A stretch of 64,000 bases of DNA from Geojedonia litorea. Its GTDB lineage: Bacteria > Bacteroidota > Bacteroidia > Flavobacteriales > Flavobacteriaceae. The notes under the pieces are model-generated. The model was not told where the DNA came from. It searched no databases and worked only from the letters and a program-made list of their open reading frames with translations. The position numbers and the translations under genes were made by a program. The stretch spans positions 992,001 to 1,056,000 of the forward strand of contig NZ_JBHSGP010000014.1 of the NCBI RefSeq assembly GCF_042654525.1. The letters are read 5' to 3'. This document shows positions 16,518-24,131 of the stretch, piece after piece (the first letter of the stretch is position 1; the number at the start of each line of letters is the position of its first letter).

Positions 16518-17645
16518 AATCTCTGCAGCTTTACTAAGTGTTTCTTCAGTTTTGGCGAAACAAAACCGGAGTACGTGATTGTCTAAACCATTTGTGTTGA
16601 ACACCGACATTGGAATTGAGGCTAGTCCGTGTTCAGTGGTCAATCGTTTCGCAAAATCAACATCATGTTCGTTGGTGATTTCAGAATATTCCAACACTTG
16701 AAAATAAGTTCCTTTTGAAGGAGTGTATTTAAATCTAGAATTTTTTATAAGTTCTAAAAAGGTGTCACGTTTTTCTTGATAAAATTGGGATAACTCTAGA
16801 TAATGATTGGGCTCTTTGAGATAATCGGCTAGGGCTTTTTGCATAGGATTATTAACGCAAAACACATTAAATTGGTGCACTTTCTTAAATTCATTCATCA
16901 ATTCCTGCGGTGCACAGCAATATCCAATTTTCCATCCGGTATTATGAAAAGTTTTCCCGAAAGAGGCCACCACAAAGCTTCTTGATTTTAAGTCGGGGAA
17001 CAAACAGGCGCTTTGATGTTTTTCATTATCAAAAATAATGTGCTCATAAACTTCATCACTTAACACAATAATGTTAGTGTTTTTGGTTAGCTCCTGTAGC
17101 TTAAGCATGTCAGCTTTTGAAAGCACAGTGCCACTTGGATTTTGAGGTGTATTGATGATAATCATCTTGGTGTTTCGGTTAATTTTATTCGAAACATCTT
17201 GCCAATTCACTTTATAATTTGGAGCTTTTAGTTGTATTGAAATAGGTCTTCCACCATTTAATGTTATAGCTGGTTCATAGCAATCATAAGCTGGACGGAA
17301 AATAAGAACTTCGTCATTAGGTTTGATAAAGGCCGAAATAATACAATAAATGGCTTGTGTAGCACCAGCTGTAACGGTAATTTCGGTTTCAGGATTATAG
17401 GAACTGTTATATAAAAGTTCCAATTTTTTTGAAATGGCACCCCGTAAATCTAATCGACCAGGCATTGGTGCATATTGGTTATGATCAGAGTTCATTGCGG
17501 TTGTAACCAAATCAATAAGCAGCTGGTCACTTTTAAAGTCCGGAAACCCTTGTGACAGGTTTATGGCCTTATGTTTTGTGGCCAAAGCGCTCATTACGGT
17601 GAAAATTGTAGTCCCAACATTGGGGAGTTTGGAAGTGTGGTGCAT
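16503..17645 (-). CDS. PLP-dependent aminotransferase, YbdL/methionine type
   Basis: Class I/II aminotransferase of 380 residues. The PLP Lys is in SFGKTFHNTGWKIGY, close to YbdL and kynurenine aminotransferases. Other fold I landmarks are TAGATQAIYC, INTPQNPSG, LSDEVYEH and RFCFAKTEE with the carboxylate-binding Arg. Members prefer methionine, histidine, phenylalanine or kynurenine as donors. With the nearby omega-amidase it could form a transaminase-omega-amidase salvage route; that link is inferred. A -7 box lies at 17682-17689. Confidence 0.9.
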   Translation of the reverse strand: MHHTSKLPNVGTTIFTVMSALATKHKAINLSQGFPDFKSDQLLIDLVTTAMNSDHNQYAPMPGRLDLRGAISKKLELLYNSSYNPETEITVTAGATQAIYCIISAFIKPNDEVLIFRPAYDCYEPAITLNGGRPISIQLKAPNYKVNWQDVSNKINRNTKMIIINTPQNPSGTVLSKADMLKLQELTKNTNIIVLSDEVYEHIIFDNEKHQSACLFPDLKSRSFVVASFGKTFHNTGWKIGYCCAPQELMNEFKKVHQFNVFCVNNPMQKALADYLKEPNHYLELSQFYQEKRDTFLELIKNSRFKYTPSKGTYFQVLEYSEITNEHDVDFAKRLTTEHGLASIPMSVFNTNGLDNHVLRFCFAKTEETLSKAAEILNQI

Positions 17646-17668
17646 AAACTACTGGATGAATGATAAAG

Positions 17669-17703
17669 AAACAAAAAATCCCAAACATAGCTGCTTGGGA
17701 TTT
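17669..17703 (-). terminator. Terminator of ahcY
   Basis: On the minus strand, a 9-base-pair stem (17695-17703 with 17676-17684) around a 10-base loop, followed by T-rich sequence. The following gene's -7 box (17682-17689) lies inside it. Confidence 0.8.
17682..17689 (-). promoter_or_regulatory. -7 box of the aminotransferase gene
   Basis: TATGTTTG on the minus strand, inside the loop and stem of the ahcY terminator. A matching -33 element is not seen. Confidence 0.4.
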
Positions 17704-17732
17704 GGAATTAAATCGTTTGATGCTTCTAAATT

Positions 17733-19049
17733 TTAGTAGCGATAATATTCAGGTTTGAAAGGTCCTTCAACAGGAACCCCAATATAATCTGCTTGATCTT
17801 TACGCAATTCGGTGAGCTCTACACCAATTTTTTCTAAATGTAATTTGGCTACTTTTTCATCTAAATGTTTTGGTAGCATATACACTTTATTTTCGTAAGC
17901 ATCTCTATTGGTCCATAGTTCAATTTGAGCCAAAGTTTGGTTAGTGAATGAGTTACTCATTACAAAACTAGGATGCCCGGTAGCACAGCCTAAATTTACC
18001 AATCGACCTTCAGCCAAAATAATAATGTCTTTACCGTTTACGGTATATTTATCAACTTGAGGTTTGATTTCAACCTTAGTGTGGCCATGATTCTTTTTTA
18101 ACCAAGACATTTCAATTTCATTATCAAAGTGTCCAATGTTACAAACAATGGTCTTGTCTTTCATAGCCTCAAAGTGACGTCCTTGAACGATGTCTTTATT
18201 TCCTGTAGTTGTAATAACAATATCAGCATTGGCAACTACCGTTTCTAATTTTTTCACCTCAAAACCATCCATTGCCGCTTGAAGAGCACAAATAGGGTCG
18301 ATTTCGGTTACAGTTACAATGCTTCCCGCACCTTTGAATGAAGCAGCTGTTCCTTTACCCACATCGCCATAGCCGCAAACAACAACACGTTTACCAGCCA
18401 ACATTAAATCTGTTGCACGACGAATAGCATCAACAGCACTTTCACGACAGCCGTATTTATTATCGAATTTAGATTTTGTGACAGAATCATTCACATTAAT
18501 TGCTGGCATAGACAAGGTGCCATTTTTCATACGTTCATATAAACGATGAACTCCGGTTGTGGTTTCTTCTGATAAACCGTTAATTCCTGCCATTAATTCT
18601 GGGTATTTATCAAAAACCATATTGGTTAAATCACCGCCATCATCCAAGATCATATTTAAAGGTTTTCTGTCTTCACCAAAGAACAAGGTTTGTTCAATAC
18701 ACCAATCAAATTCTTCTTCAGTCATACCTTTCCATGCGTATACTGGAATTCCAGCGTCAGCAATAGCCGCCGCAGCTTGATCTTGAGTTGAGAAAATATT
18801 GCAAGAACTCCAGGTAACTTCTGCACCAAGAGCTTTCAATGTTTCAATCAATACAGCAGTTTGGATAGTCATGTGCAAACATCCAGCAATTCGAGCGCCT
18901 TTTAAGGGTTGTGAGTCTCCATATTCTTCACGAAGGCTCATCAAACCAGGCATTTCAGCTTCGGCAAGTTCTATTTCTTTTCGACCCCAAGCCGCAAGTG
19001 ACATGTCTTTAACTTTAAACGGTACGTAAGGAATTGTTTTTGTATTCAT
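17733..19049 (-). CDS. ahcY: Adenosylhomocysteinase
   Basis: Cytosolic NAD-dependent enzyme that splits S-adenosylhomocysteine to homocysteine and adenosine, closing the methylation cycle. 438 residues. Seen: the N-terminal substrate domain with CLHMTIQTAVLIETL and SCNIFSTQDQAAAA, the NAD-binding glycine loop CGYGDVGKGTA, and the C-terminal KPEYYRY tail that reaches the neighbouring subunit's cofactor site. A leader of about 95 bases separates its promoter (19151-19158) from the ATG. Confidence 0.97.
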   Translation of the reverse strand: MNTKTIPYVPFKVKDMSLAAWGRKEIELAEAEMPGLMSLREEYGDSQPLKGARIAGCLHMTIQTAVLIETLKALGAEVTWSSCNIFSTQDQAAAAIADAGIPVYAWKGMTEEEFDWCIEQTLFFGEDRKPLNMILDDGGDLTNMVFDKYPELMAGINGLSEETTTGVHRLYERMKNGTLSMPAINVNDSVTKSKFDNKYGCRESAVDAIRRATDLMLAGKRVVVCGYGDVGKGTAASFKGAGSIVTVTEIDPICALQAAMDGFEVKKLETVVANADIVITTTGNKDIVQGRHFEAMKDKTIVCNIGHFDNEIEMSWLKKNHGHTKVEIKPQVDKYTVNGKDIIILAEGRLVNLGCATGHPSFVMSNSFTNQTLAQIELWTNRDAYENKVYMLPKHLDEKVAKLHLEKIGVELTELRKDQADYIGVPVEGPFKPEYYRY

Positions 19050-19150
19050 AGTCTTTTTTTTCTACTATTTTTAAAAGGTAACAACTTTGGCAATAGAACT
19101 TAAAATAGTTAAATTCGCTTGGCAAAATTGTTAGTTCAACTTTAGCAGTG

Positions 19151-19158
19151 CAAAGATA
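19151..19158 (-). promoter_or_regulatory. -7 promoter box of ahcY
   Basis: TATCTTTG on the minus strand, matching TAnnTTTG, 101 bases before the ahcY ATG, so the leader is about 95 bases. Confidence 0.5.
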
Positions 19159-19181
19159 ACTATTAACTTTCAGAAAAATAA

Positions 19182-19811
19182 ATGCCTCTTTATAAAACTC
19201 TTGATCCTAATTCACAAACTCATGTTAAAATCTGGAAGATTACAGAGACGTATGAAGATTTGTTACAGCCATTAAGTTTAAAACCCGAGAGTTTGGAACG
19301 CGTGTCTGGTATGAAAAGTGAACTTCATCAACGAGGTTTTTTAAGTGTTAGACATTTATTAAGAGCCTTTGGCTACACCGACCTAGATTTGTATTATGAC
19401 GAAATGGGGAAACCGCATTTAAAGGACGGAATGCACATTTCTATTACACATTCTTTTACATTTGCTGCAGTTGCCATAAGCGATGTTGAAGTGGGAATTG
19501 ATATTGAAAAACAGCGAGATAAAATTGCAGTTATTGCTCATAAGTTTATTGATTATGAGTTTGACTACTTAAACAAATACGCAGATGATTACATCAGAAA
19601 TCTGACGGTAATTTGGTGTGTTAAAGAGTCGCTTTACAAACTGTTTGCAACTCCGGGAATGTTGTTTAGAGAACATTTTTTTGTCATTCCATTTACGTTG
19701 GAGGATGAAGAAACGATTTCATGGATAGATTATAAGGGCCAAAAGTGTAGATTCAATGCTAGTTTTTTAGAGTTTGAAGGATTTACTTGTGCATTTACTT
19801 TACCTTCTTAA
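19182..19811 (+). CDS. 4'-phosphopantetheinyl transferase, Sfp type
   Basis: Transfers phosphopantetheine from CoA to carrier proteins. 209 residues, the usual size for the Sfp/HetI class. Seen: SITHS, the magnesium-binding VGIDIE segment near residue 100 and the WCVKESLYK motif near residue 147. First gene of a plus-strand run; its TAA is followed immediately by the ATG of the GGGP synthase, so the two are translationally coupled. Confidence 0.92.
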   Translation: MPLYKTLDPNSQTHVKIWKITETYEDLLQPLSLKPESLERVSGMKSELHQRGFLSVRHLLRAFGYTDLDLYYDEMGKPHLKDGMHISITHSFTFAAVAISDVEVGIDIEKQRDKIAVIAHKFIDYEFDYLNKYADDYIRNLTVIWCVKESLYKLFATPGMLFREHFFVIPFTLEDEETISWIDYKGQKCRFNASFLEFEGFTCAFTLPS

Positions 19812-20540
19812 ATGGGAATGTTTTATAATCACATACTACAATTGATTTCTGAAGGCAAAAAGTTATTAGCGGTTTTAATAGATCCCGATAAAGTTAGCCC
19901 TAATAATTTATCTGGTTTTATGCAGAAATTAAATCAGTCGATGGCAACTCATATTTTTGTTGGTGGAAGCACTGTTGATGACAATAGTACTGATGTGTTA
20001 GTATCTAGTATAAGAAAATATACACAGTTGCCAATTATAGTATTCCCAGGAGATGTCATACAAGTATCTGGTAATGCGGATGCATTATTGTTTTTATCTT
20101 TAATTTCCGGTAGAAATCCAGATTATTTAATTGAAAAGCAAATTGAAGCTGTTTCAAAATTACGTGGTACACAATTAGAGGTTGTTCCAACCGGGTATGT
20201 TCTTATAGAAAATGGGAAAGAAACTTCAGTTCAAAGGGTAACTCAAACAAAACCATTAAAAAGAGATAATATTCAATATATAGTAGATACGACTAAAGCT
20301 GGGGAATTACTGGGTATGAAATTAATGTATTTAGAAGCTGGTAGTGGAGCATTACATCCTGTACCTCCCAAAATTATAAAAGCCGTAAAACAAGAACTGA
20401 CCATCCCACTCATTGTTGGCGGCGGAATTAGAAGTAAACAGCAGTTAAATTTAGCCTATAATTCAGGAGCAGATCTAGTAGTTATTGGGACTGCTTTTGA
20501 AGAAAATGAAGATTTTTTTGATGAAATAAAAAAACTATGA
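19812..20540 (+). CDS. Geranylgeranylglyceryl-phosphate synthase family protein (bacterial group)
   Basis: TIM-barrel prenyltransferase of the PcrB/GGGPS family, 242 residues. Seen: LAVLIDPDK (magnesium Asp), FVGGSTVDD, YLEAGSGA and the phosphate-binding IVGGGIRS loop. In archaea the enzyme joins glycerol-1-phosphate to geranylgeranyl diphosphate as the first step of ether-lipid synthesis. Bacteroidota have a distinct, biochemically active group whose product in the cell is unclear. The stop overlaps the next start by four bases (ATGA). Confidence 0.92.
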   Translation: MGMFYNHILQLISEGKKLLAVLIDPDKVSPNNLSGFMQKLNQSMATHIFVGGSTVDDNSTDVLVSSIRKYTQLPIIVFPGDVIQVSGNADALLFLSLISGRNPDYLIEKQIEAVSKLRGTQLEVVPTGYVLIENGKETSVQRVTQTKPLKRDNIQYIVDTTKAGELLGMKLMYLEAGSGALHPVPPKIIKAVKQELTIPLIVGGGIRSKQQLNLAYNSGADLVVIGTAFEENEDFFDEIKKL

Positions 20541-20797
20541 AAATATCAGTAGAACTTACACTAACACCTTTACATGACGACTATGAGCCAGTCATTATTC
20601 ACTTTATAAAGAAATTGAGAGTTTCTGGCTTGAAAGTATTGGAAAATCCTTTGAGCACGCAAATTTATGGCGATTATGATAAAGTTATGCAAACACTTAC
20701 TGTAGAGGTTAAAGAAGTCTTCGAATTAATTGAACGAGGATTGTTACACATAAAAATTGTAAAATCTGATAGACACGACTATGAACCACATTTTTGA
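20537..20797 (+). CDS. Thiamine-binding (YkoF/MTH1187-like) protein
   Basis: 86 residues with a ferredoxin-like beta-alpha-beta pattern. Starting strand ISVELTLTPL, a central TQIYGDYDKVMQTL segment and a helix before the last strand resemble the PF01910 thiamine-binding fold of YkoF. It is cytosolic, with no signal peptide. It overlaps the GGGP synthase gene by 4 bases and the transporter gene by 17, so it is made together with a PnuC-family transporter. A TPP riboswitch lies further down the same strand. Binding of thiamine or its hydroxymethylpyrimidine part is likely. Confidence 0.8.
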   Translation: MKISVELTLTPLHDDYEPVIIHFIKKLRVSGLKVLENPLSTQIYGDYDKVMQTLTVEVKEVFELIERGLLHIKIVKSDRHDYEPHF

Positions 20798-21413
20798 TTT
20801 CTTTCTAGAAGCATATCAAAACACGCCAACACTACAAATTGTGTTGGAAGCCATTGCGTTTGTGTTTGGCATCTTGAGTGTTTGGTATGCAAAAAAGGAA
20901 AACATTTTAGTGTATCCAACAGGAATAATATGTACTGTAATCACGGTTTATTTGCTTTATATCAATGAATATTTTGGAGATATGATGATGAATTTTTACT
21001 ATTCCGTGATGAGTGTTTATGGATGGTGGAATTGGTCACGTAAAAAAGGAGATGATTATTTGGTGCCAATTTCAAGAACGAATACCAAAGAAAAATGGAT
21101 TGGATTTACGCTGTTTCTGTTAACCATGTTAGTCACCTATTTGGTTTATAAAGCGTATAATTATGAGTTAGAAATAGCCAATTATATTGATATTTTTACT
21201 TCGGGTATTTTCTTTACGGCAATGTGGTATATGGCTAATAAGAAATTAGAAAACTGGACCTTATGGATATTTGCAGATTTAATAACAATACCTTTATATG
21301 CTTATAGAGGTTTAGGAATGTTATCCCTACAATATTTGATTTTCACCATATTAGCAATTCAAGGATATATTGAATGGAAGAAAAGTTTAAACAACAACCC
21401 GCAAACTGCATAA
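20781..21413 (+). CDS. pnuT: PnuC-family transporter, probably thiamine (PnuT)
   Basis: Integral membrane protein of 210 residues with about seven transmembrane segments and the family features VYGWWNWSRKK and the late LQYLIFTILAIQGYIEW. PnuC proteins move nicotinamide riboside, but the PnuT branch in Bacteroidota moves thiamine by facilitated diffusion, with trapping by a cytosolic kinase. The neighbours favour thiamine: a thiamine-binding protein upstream, a stand-alone kinase downstream and a TPP riboswitch nearby. Sequence alone cannot exclude nicotinamide riboside. It overlaps the kinase gene by 40 bases. Confidence 0.85.
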   Translation: MNHIFDFFLEAYQNTPTLQIVLEAIAFVFGILSVWYAKKENILVYPTGIICTVITVYLLYINEYFGDMMMNFYYSVMSVYGWWNWSRKKGDDYLVPISRTNTKEKWIGFTLFLLTMLVTYLVYKAYNYELEIANYIDIFTSGIFFTAMWYMANKKLENWTLWIFADLITIPLYAYRGLGMLSLQYLIFTILAIQGYIEWKKSLNNNPQTA

Positions 21414-21937
21414 AAGTGGTTTTATTTGGGCCTGAAAGTACAGGTAAAACAACATTGTCAAGACAACTGGCAAGATATTACAATTCGGTTTGGGTGCCAG
21501 AATATGCCCGTGAGTATCTTCAAAATAAATGGAACAATGAACGGAAAACCTGTGAACCAAGTGATTTGCTGCCTATTGCTAAAGGTCAAATGAGTTTAGA
21601 AAACGAATTATCAAAAAAAACAGATTCCGTATTAATTTGTGATACCGATTTGCTGGAAACCAAAGTGTATTCAGAAGCCTATTATTTAGGATCTTGTGAT
21701 CCAATACTCGAAAAATATGCCTTGCTAAACACTTATGATCTGTATTTTTTGACTTATATTGATACACCTTGGGAGCCCGATGATTTGAGAGACAAACCCA
21801 ACGAAAGAGAGCGCATGTTTAAGGCTTTTGAACAAGAACTCATAAAGCAAAAGCGACCTTATGTAATTTTGAAAGGTGATAAAAAGGAACGATTACAAAT
21901 GGCAGTAAAACACATTGATAAACTATTAAATAAGTAG
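21374..21937 (+). CDS. NadR-like P-loop kinase (probable thiamine or nicotinamide-riboside kinase)
   Basis: 187 residues. The Walker A loop GPESTGKTT (residues 19-27), EYAREYL and the lid segment DDLRDKPNERE are those of the ribosylnicotinamide kinase domain of NadR. The HxGH adenylyltransferase domain and the helix-turn-helix of full NadR are missing. Phosphorylation of the substrate brought in by the adjacent PnuC-family protein would trap it inside. In a thiamine setting the product would be thiamine phosphate; in an NAD setting, NMN. Its start lies 40 bases inside the transporter gene. Confidence 0.85.
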   Translation: MEEKFKQQPANCIKVVLFGPESTGKTTLSRQLARYYNSVWVPEYAREYLQNKWNNERKTCEPSDLLPIAKGQMSLENELSKKTDSVLICDTDLLETKVYSEAYYLGSCDPILEKYALLNTYDLYFLTYIDTPWEPDDLRDKPNERERMFKAFEQELIKQKRPYVILKGDKKERLQMAVKHIDKLLNK

Positions 21938-21942
21938 TATTC

Positions 21943-23490
21943 ATGTTTTCAGAAAAAGATATCAAACAAATAGAAAAAAAAGGGCTTACCGTTGAAAAGG
22001 TCAAGAGACAGATCGAGCTTTTTAAATCGGGAGTGCCTTTTGTAAGTCTAAAGGAAGCTGCCACAATTGGTAATGGAATCTTAAAACTTGATGAGTCTCA
22101 AAAACAGCATTTTATAAATCTTTTCGAACATAGGCGAAATAAAATTTCAATCACAAAATTTGTGCCTGCATCTGGTGCTGCAACGCGCATGTTTAAATTT
22201 TTATTCGATTTTTTAGAAAATTATAAGCTTTCTGAAGAAAGTATCAATGCATACATCAATAGACACAAAGCAAAAGAATTATCGGTTTTTTTGGTAGGTA
22301 TAGAAAAATTGCCATTTTTTGAAGATGTAATTCATAAAACACATAAAATTGTTCCTAATTTCAACGATCTTGGTTATGATGAACAGCGTTTAGAATTTAT
22401 AAAAACGATGCTAGATGCAGATAGGCTTAATTACAGCTTTTCGCCAAAAGGCTTGCTTCCTTTTCATAAATACAAAAAACACGTTTCAACAGCCTTTGAA
22501 GAGCATCTTTTTGAAGCCGCATTATATGCATCTTCCAACAAAAAGGCCGATTTGCATTTCACTATTTCTGAAAAATATAAGCACAAGTTTGATGAGGAAT
22601 TCAAGTATATAGAAGAAGACGTTGAGCATAAAACAAAAACTTCTTTTAATATTTCCTTTTCCTATCAAAAACAAGCAACTGATACAATCGCCGTAACTCC
22701 AAACAACATTCCGTTTAGAGAACGTGGAAAATTGCTATTTAGACCATCTGGACATGGAGCTTTATTGGAAAATTTAAATGCTTTAGATGCCGATTTAATT
22801 TTCATAAAAAACATTGACAATGTTGTAGTTTTTAAATATGAAGAACAGGTAGGGAGTTATAAAAAGATGCTTGCCGGTATTTTGTTAGAGCTTCAAGAAC
22901 AGGTGTTTCAATATATGAAACAATTGAAGAATGAAACTTTAAATGAAGATGAACTTACTGAAATAGCTCGGTTTTTAGCCAGTAAATTAAATGTTTCTAT
23001 TAGTAATGAATTTGAAAAATATGCTTTTCAATATAAAGTTGAATATTTAATTCAAAAACTTAATCGGCCAATTCGTGTGTGTGGCATGGTTAAAAATGAG
23101 GGCGAACCTGGGGGAGGTCCATTTTGGGTAAAGGGCGAAAACGGGGTAGCTTCATTACAAATTGTAGAATCTGCTCAAATCGATAAAAACAATAAACACC
23201 AAAAGGAGATTCTAAAAAGCGCATCGCACTTTAATCCGGTTGACCTAGTTTGTGGGATAAAAGATTTTGAAGGCAATGTTTTTGATCTTTCCAATTTTGT
23301 TGATCATAAAGCAGCGTTTATCACTTCAAAATCAAAAGTAGGCAAAGACCTCAAAGCCCTAGAGTTGCCCGGACTTTGGAATGGAAGCATGGCCAATTGG
23401 AACACCGTTTTTGTTGAAGTCCCATTGATAACTTTTAATCCTGTTAAAACAGTAAATGACTTACTAAAGGCAGCTCACCAAGTCAAATAA
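21943..23490 (+). CDS. DUF4301 protein with nucleotidyltransferase-like signatures
   Basis: 515 residues, typical of the DUF4301 family of Bacteroidota. KFVPASGAATRMFK near residue 70 resembles the glycine-rich nucleotide loop of sugar-phosphate nucleotidyltransferases. RPSGHGALLENLN and DLIFIKNIDNVV near residues 265-290 resemble the uridine-binding parts of UDP-sugar pyrophosphorylases. I infer an NDP-sugar pyrophosphorylase-like fold; no substrate is known to me. It starts 5 bases after the kinase and is followed after 1 base by arfB. Confidence 0.85.
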   Translation: MFSEKDIKQIEKKGLTVEKVKRQIELFKSGVPFVSLKEAATIGNGILKLDESQKQHFINLFEHRRNKISITKFVPASGAATRMFKFLFDFLENYKLSEESINAYINRHKAKELSVFLVGIEKLPFFEDVIHKTHKIVPNFNDLGYDEQRLEFIKTMLDADRLNYSFSPKGLLPFHKYKKHVSTAFEEHLFEAALYASSNKKADLHFTISEKYKHKFDEEFKYIEEDVEHKTKTSFNISFSYQKQATDTIAVTPNNIPFRERGKLLFRPSGHGALLENLNALDADLIFIKNIDNVVVFKYEEQVGSYKKMLAGILLELQEQVFQYMKQLKNETLNEDELTEIARFLASKLNVSISNEFEKYAFQYKVEYLIQKLNRPIRVCGMVKNEGEPGGGPFWVKGENGVASLQIVESAQIDKNNKHQKEILKSASHFNPVDLVCGIKDFEGNVFDLSNFVDHKAAFITSKSKVGKDLKALELPGLWNGSMANWNTVFVEVPLITFNPVKTVNDLLKAAHQVK

Positions 23491-23491
23491 T

Positions 23492-23899
23492 ATGTTAGAT
23501 GAAAAGCTTTTAATATCCGAATTGAATTTTAAAGCTATTCGCAGTTCTGGTGCAGGTGGTCAACATGTTAATAAAACAGCTTCAAAAGTTGAGTTGACGT
23601 TCAGTTTAATGGATTCTTCCGTATTGAATGACGAACAAAAATCGATGTTGAAGAGGAGTTTGAGCAAGAGATTAACCAACGATAATGTCATAATTCTTCA
23701 ATGTGATGAAAGTAGAAGCCAACATAAAAACAAAACATTAGTTATAGATCGTTTTTTGAAACTTATAAAAGATGGCATGGTTGTGCCTAAAAAACGTAAA
23801 AAAACAAAAGTCCCGAAAGCAGTTAAATTAAAACGATTAAAAAGCAAAAAGCAGACGGCAGAAAAAAAGGCAAAAAGAAAACCACCAGAAATCAACTAA
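23492..23899 (+). CDS. arfB: Alternative ribosome-rescue factor ArfB (GGQ peptidyl-tRNA hydrolase)
   Basis: 135 residues. The GGQ tripeptide at 22-24 (SSGAGGQHVNKTASKV) hydrolyses peptidyl-tRNA on stalled ribosomes. There is no stop-codon recognition domain, and the C-terminal 35 residues are a Lys/Arg tail that enters the empty mRNA channel, as in E. coli YaeJ. The chain is the usual length. Last gene of the plus-strand run; its stop is about 20 bases before the promoter of the riboswitch unit. Confidence 0.95.
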   Translation: MLDEKLLISELNFKAIRSSGAGGQHVNKTASKVELTFSLMDSSVLNDEQKSMLKRSLSKRLTNDNVIILQCDESRSQHKNKTLVIDRFLKLIKDGMVVPKKRKKTKVPKAVKLKRLKSKKQTAEKKAKRKPPEIN

Positions 23900-23917
23900 A
23901 TTTTCTTCCATTGAGTG

Positions 23918-23947
23918 TTGTTAATTATGTTTTGTTAAGTATTTTTG
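23918..23947 (+). promoter_or_regulatory. Promoter of the TPP-riboswitch/TonB receptor unit
   Basis: TTG at 23918-23920, a 19-base spacer, and TATTTTTG at 23940-23947. Transcription should start near 23951, just before the riboswitch. Confidence 0.7.
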
Positions 23948-23954
23948 CATCGTT

Positions 23955-24036
23955 CTCAAAAAGGGGTGCCAATAAGTGGCTGAGATCATACCCAACGAAC
24001 CTAGAACAGGTAATGCTGTTTAGGGATTTTAAAATG
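23955..24036 (+). promoter_or_regulatory. TPP (THI-box) riboswitch
   Basis: The conserved blocks occur in order and spacing: GGGGTGCC, GGCTGAGA followed by ATACCC (pyrimidine-sensing helix arm), GAACCT, and GGTAATGC then AGGGA (pyrophosphate arm and closing helix). It binds thiamine pyrophosphate and should turn off the receptor gene 95 bases downstream when thiamine is plentiful. No intrinsic terminator follows it. A hairpin just before the receptor's ATG suggests control of translation. Confidence 0.93.
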
Positions 24037-24111
24037 ATGACATGTTAAATACAGTTTAATATGTTATCAAAACAATCAAGTATTAACAAAGAATAATTAC
24101 CTCTTTTTATT

Positions 24112-24129
24112 CGATTATAGACATAATCG
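24112..24129 (+). promoter_or_regulatory. Hairpin just before the receptor start codon
   Basis: Perfect 7-base-pair stem CGATTAT/ATAATCG with a 4-base loop, ending two bases before the ATG at 24132. A candidate translational expression platform of the upstream riboswitch. Confidence 0.45.
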
Positions 24130-24131
24130 TA

